DNA of 8,037 nt, from the NCBI GenBank assembly GCA_029240775.1, contig JARDZQ010000053.1, positions 1 to 8,037 of the forward strand, in the 5' to 3' direction. Positions 5,733-8,037 of this stretch are shown one piece after another. A program made the translations under genes and the position numbers. Source of the DNA: Rubrobacteraceae bacterium. Its GTDB lineage: Bacteria > Actinomycetota > Rubrobacteria > Rubrobacterales > Rubrobacteraceae. How positions within the stretch are numbered: the stretch's first letter is position 1; each line of letters opens with the position of its first letter. The notes beneath the pieces were generated by a model, which was not told where the DNA came from, did not search any database, and saw nothing but the letters and a program-made list of their open reading frames with translations.

Positions 5733-6836
5733 TCACCACCGGAGCGTGGGCGCAACGGCGATCGCCAGGGCGCGACCGTAGACGGCGGTCAGGGCGTAGA
5801 CCGCTACCCCGCATGCGATGCCAATCAATACCGTGGGAGCACCGGTTTGCCACCAGAGGTCGAACGCATCCTCACGCCTCACGAAAGCGGCCGAGGCGAA
5901 GATCACTCCGAACACACCGGTGGTGAGTAGCGCCAAGCCGAGGACCTGCCACAGCCGGGAGACGCCGCGCGGCGCCACATACGGCAGCACGAACTCGTAG
6001 TAGGCCGCGTTAAGGCCTACGAGAAGCAACAGCAAGCCAATATACAGCAGCAGGGACGTTGCGTGCACGACCGGACGCGCCCCTACCAGCCAGCCCACGA
6101 ACGCGTAGGCCACGTTGAGCGGGTGCGACGCGCCGACGAGTTCGGCGACGGTGGCGGTGGCGGAGAGCGCTGCGGCGAGCGCGATGGCTCCGGCGAAGCT
6201 CCCCAATAGCGCCGCGCCCGCAACGCGCCGCGGGGACGGATCGGCGGGCCGCGCGGTGCGAGAACTCCCCCATATCATGAGCAGCGGTAACCCGACCGCC
6301 AGCGGAAGGACCCAGAGCAGGCGCACCGCCAACGCTGGCAAGTGGATACGCTCAAGGAGCGAGGGGCCGAAGATCGCCCCAAGGGTGAGAAAGGCACCGA
6401 CGTACACTGAGGAGCCAGCGAGCGTAGCCGTCACGAAGCGCGGGTAGGAGACCTTGAGCAGACCGCAAGCGATCACCGTAGCGTAGCGCAGTCCCGGTGT
6501 GGCACGCCCGACCGCGATGCCGCTCCAGCCGCTGCGGGAGAGCAACGCCTCGGCTCGGGAGAGCTGTTCAGGCCCGAGGTGCACGTAGCGACCGAAGCGC
6601 TCGACCAGCGGGCGCCCGCCGCGACGTACTATGGCATACAGTCCGCTGGCGCCGACCCCGGAAGCCATCGTCAAAGCCACGAAGAACAGTACGAGTCGCG
6701 GCAGCGAACGGTCAGCCATGGTGCCGGCGAATATGACCAGGAAGTCGGACGGGATCGGCAGCGGTATGCCCACCTCCTCGATGATCACGACCAGGAGAAT
6801 GGCGCCGAAACTGTGCTTGGCCAGTGAGGTTAGCAT
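5733..6836 (-). CDS. DedA/VTT family membrane protein with extra C-terminal membrane domain
   Basis: A 367-residue integral membrane protein. I chose the ATG at 6836 because MLTSLAKHSFGAIL is a normal DedA beginning and AAGGA lies 4 nt upstream; a GTG at 6923 would add 29 residues unlike the family. Residues 1-165 form the VTT domain: the re-entrant motif EEVGIPLPIPSDF (20-32; Asp31 where DedA proteins usually have Glu), FAGTMADR, RRGGRPLVERFGRY (71-84), and GRATPGLR (110-117) with conserved Arg111 and Arg117. DedA proteins act as lipid (undecaprenyl-phosphate or phospholipid) flippases or proton-coupled carriers in the cytoplasmic membrane, typically about 200 residues long. Here about 195 more residues follow, with hydrophobic segments near 171-189, 205-234, 258-287, 295-319 and 335-361, which I do not recognise. 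It is transcribed alone or after the upstream minus-strand genes. Confidence 0.92.
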   Translation of the reverse strand: MLTSLAKHSFGAILLVVIIEEVGIPLPIPSDFLVIFAGTMADRSLPRLVLFFVALTMASGVGASGLYAIVRRGGRPLVERFGRYVHLGPEQLSRAEALLSRSGWSGIAVGRATPGLRYATVIACGLLKVSYPRFVTATLAGSSVYVGAFLTLGAIFGPSLLERIHLPALAVRLLWVLPLAVGLPLLMIWGSSRTARPADPSPRRVAGAALLGSFAGAIALAAALSATATVAELVGASHPLNVAYAFVGWLVGARPVVHATSLLLYIGLLLLLVGLNAAYYEFVLPYVAPRGVSRLWQVLGLALLTTGVFGVIFASAAFVRREDAFDLWWQTGAPTVLIGIACGVAVYALTAVYGRALAIAVAPTLRW

Positions 6837-6998
6837 GACGTCCTTTTTACCGGGCCGACAAGACTCGAGCCCGCATTGTACGGCGGACGTGGCGGTCTGG
6901 ATGATCCGGGAGTGGGTCCACACCCCGATGGCTTGAGTACTCGGAGCCCGTATCCACTGCTAAGCCGCTGGAAGACCGGATCCGGGCCCCGCTCTGTG
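6837..6998. other. Spacer upstream of the DedA gene
   Basis: These 162 bp separate the stop of the ABM-like gene from the DedA start on the same strand, long enough for an independent promoter (see 6875-6880). It contains the short palindromes CCGGATCCGG (6975-6984) and GAGTACTC (about 6935-6942), both without loops. No stem-loop plus T run is visible to terminate the upstream transcript. Confidence 0.5.
6875..6880 (-). promoter_or_regulatory. Candidate -10 box for the DedA gene
   Basis: TACAAT on the minus strand matches five of six bases of the sigma-70 -10 consensus. It would start transcription near 6868, about 32 nt before the ATG at 6836. No good -35 hexamer lies 16-18 nt further upstream, so the call is tentative. 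Confidence 0.35.
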
Positions 6999-7655
6999 TT
7001 ACGCGCTACGGTCCAGCCGCCGCGGACCGCCGCGCGCAGAACGGCCAGCGGACCCTATCAACAAGAGTACCGAGACCGCCAACACCCACACCAGCCCGAG
7101 AATGCCCCCCAGCGGGATCAGGAAGCGCAAGAGCGCGAACAGCGCAGCCACGAACCCAGCCAGGGCCAGCCATCTCGGCATCACGCTCGTACTGATCACC
7201 ACAACCGACGTGGCGGCTATGAGCACCGATATGCCCGCTAGGCCGAGACGGTACATCCACCCGGAGAGCGCCAGGGAGAGGAAGCCAAGTTGGGCGTCGG
7301 GCGCGAGGTTCTCGAAGCGCGCGAGTGTCGCCGGGTAGACGATCTCCAGCGCCGCGACGCTGAGCAGGTTGCCGATGAAGGTAACTACCGACAGGTTGAG
7401 CGATTGCAGCAGTGGACTGACGTACAGCAGCTCGAGCATCACGATCGGAACCAGGGTCAGCAGCACGACCATGACCCAGTCCGACTGCGAAGACTGGACC
7501 TGCGGCATTACTACGGCGCTCATGTAGCCGGGAGAGGCTGCGACGGTCTCGTTCAGCTGGGTTAGCCAACTGGCGAACGTGCCCTCTTCGCCCCGGCAGA
7601 CTCGTACGGTGGTGACGGCCTTGGCGACCCGGGGAGCATTCGTTTCCACGATCAT
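6999..7655 (-). CDS. Membrane protein with truncated antibiotic-biosynthesis-monooxygenase (ABM) domain; chimeric
   Basis: A 218-residue protein from the ATG at 7655, starting 10 bp after the stop of the upstream amidohydrolase gene, so probably translated from the same transcript; no clear ribosome-binding site is visible. Residues 13-50 (VTTVRVCRGEEGTFASWL to SPGYMSAVVMPQ) match the first half of an ABM ferredoxin-like domain. The second half, about 50-60 residues, is absent. The chain jumps to SDWVMVVLLTLVP (58-70) and about 50 residues resembling the two-helix membrane tail of ABM-plus-membrane proteins (COG3224 type). A further membrane region follows: hydrophobic stretches near 123-154, 163-180 and 185-201 with VMPRWLALAGF, reminiscent of DUF4386-like proteins. 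The tail is basic. Function is unknown, and heme or quinol chemistry is unlikely with half a domain. It may be a decaying fusion, but the frame is intact. Confidence 0.7.
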   Translation of the reverse strand: MIVETNAPRVAKAVTTVRVCRGEEGTFASWLTQLNETVAASPGYMSAVVMPQVQSSQSDWVMVVLLTLVPIVMLELLYVSPLLQSLNLSVVTFIGNLLSVAALEIVYPATLARFENLAPDAQLGFLSLALSGWMYRLGLAGISVLIAATSVVVISTSVMPRWLALAGFVAALFALLRFLIPLGGILGLVWVLAVSVLLLIGSAGRSARGGPRRLDRSA

Positions 7656-7665
7656 GGCGAGCTTA

Positions 7666-8037
7666 TTAACGTGCGCTGGCCAGCTCGCGGGAGAAGCGGT
7701 TATGGTTCTCGATAACCGGGACCATATCGACCGTGGCGACCCGCCCGTCTTCCACGACGACCCGACCGTCGATCACCGTGTAGTGCGCCTTTTGCGGCGC
7801 GCAGAATACGGTGGCCGCGACCGGGTCGTTCAATGCGCCGGCATAATCTACCGTGTTCAGGTCGATGCTGAAGAAATCAGCGCACATCCCGGGGGCTAAA
7901 GCGCCGATGTCAGAGCGGCCCAGGACGGCGGCACCTCCGCGGGTTGCGATCTCCAGCGCCTCCCGCGCCGTCATCCACTCGCTGGCCCTCAGTGGATCGG
8001 AGGTCGAGAGCAGGGTCTGCGGCCCCTCAGGCGGGAG
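7666..8037 (-). CDS. 8-oxoguanine-deaminase-like amidohydrolase (TRZ/ATZ family), C-terminal part
   Basis: The frame is open from the window edge (8037) to the TAA at 7666-7668, giving the last 123 residues of a protein normally about 450 long; the ATG at 7974 is internal. The C-terminal amidohydrolase signature is clear: MTAREALEIATRGGAAVLGR, then IGALAPGMCADFFSIDLN, ALNDPVAATVFCAPQ, YTVIDGRVVVEDGR, and a final VIENHNRFSREL helix. The CAPQ segment with this ending resembles 8-oxoguanine deaminase and hydroxydechloroatrazine ethylaminohydrolase relatives more than guanine or cytosine deaminases. The family hydrolytically deaminates purines or triazines using a metal in the TIM barrel. All metal ligands lie beyond the edge, so substrate assignment is inferred. 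The ABM-like membrane gene follows after 10 bp. Confidence 0.9.
   Translation of the reverse strand, partial: LPPEGPQTLLSTSDPLRASEWMTAREALEIATRGGAAVLGRSDIGALAPGMCADFFSIDLNTVDYAGALNDPVAATVFCAPQKAHYTVIDGRVVVEDGRVATVDMVPVIENHNRFSRELASAR

Noticed and set aside
5650..5784. A short plus-strand frame of about 44 codons starting MKEIANGSS
   Set aside because: No ribosome-binding site, runs antisense into the DedA gene, and no recognisable motif.
6837..6923. A 29-residue N-terminal extension of the DedA protein from a GTG at 6923
   Set aside because: The extension is polar with two Cys, unlike DedA N termini, and the internal ATG at 6836 has a ribosome-binding site and matches the family start.

Overview
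This is a GC-rich, densely coded bacterial window with seven protein genes or gene parts: two run off the window edges and one is probably frameshifted. GTG starts, a four-base stop/start overlap, and the mix of a UgtP/MGDG-synthase-like glycosyltransferase, NodB deacetylase, GH2 hydrolase and 8-oxoguanine-deaminase-like enzyme suggest a high-GC Gram-positive, perhaps Rubrobacter-like. That placement is an inference from gene content and style; no rRNA or other taxonomic marker is present.

Layout. Bases 1-732 (+) hold the C-terminal part of a MurG/UgtP/MGDG-synthase-type glycosyltransferase, coupled by a GTGA overlap to a membrane-anchored polysaccharide deacetylase (729-1562, +). A family 2 glycoside hydrolase (1513-3477, -) converges on it and the two genes overlap by 50 bp. 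Recognisable GH2 sequence continues in frame upstream of 3477 without a start codon, while an ATG with a ribosome-binding site lies in another frame at 3749, so the gene appears to carry a -1 frameshift in its 5' part. A 218-bp divergent spacer separates it from a GT4 glycosyltransferase (3968-5524, +). A 208-bp convergent spacer (5525-5732) then holds a compact set of inverted and direct repeats with mutually exclusive pairings. Next, on the minus strand, come a DedA/VTT membrane protein with an unusually long C-terminal membrane extension (5733-6836), a chimeric-looking ABM-domain membrane protein (6999-7655), and the C-terminal part of an 8-oxoguanine-deaminase-like amidohydrolase (7666-8037, running off the right edge).

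How the genes fit together. The left two thirds read as a surface-carbohydrate or glycolipid neighbourhood: two glycosyltransferases, a deacetylase acting outside the membrane, and a glycosidase. No shared product is proven. The right third is membrane maintenance (DedA) and a purine-salvage-type deaminase; the latter is probably co-transcribed with the ABM-like membrane protein 10 bp downstream. I see no CRISPR array, tRNA, rRNA, insertion sequence or recognisable defence system. The points most worth following up are the GH2 frameshift, the repeat element at 5545-5633, and the ABM chimera.
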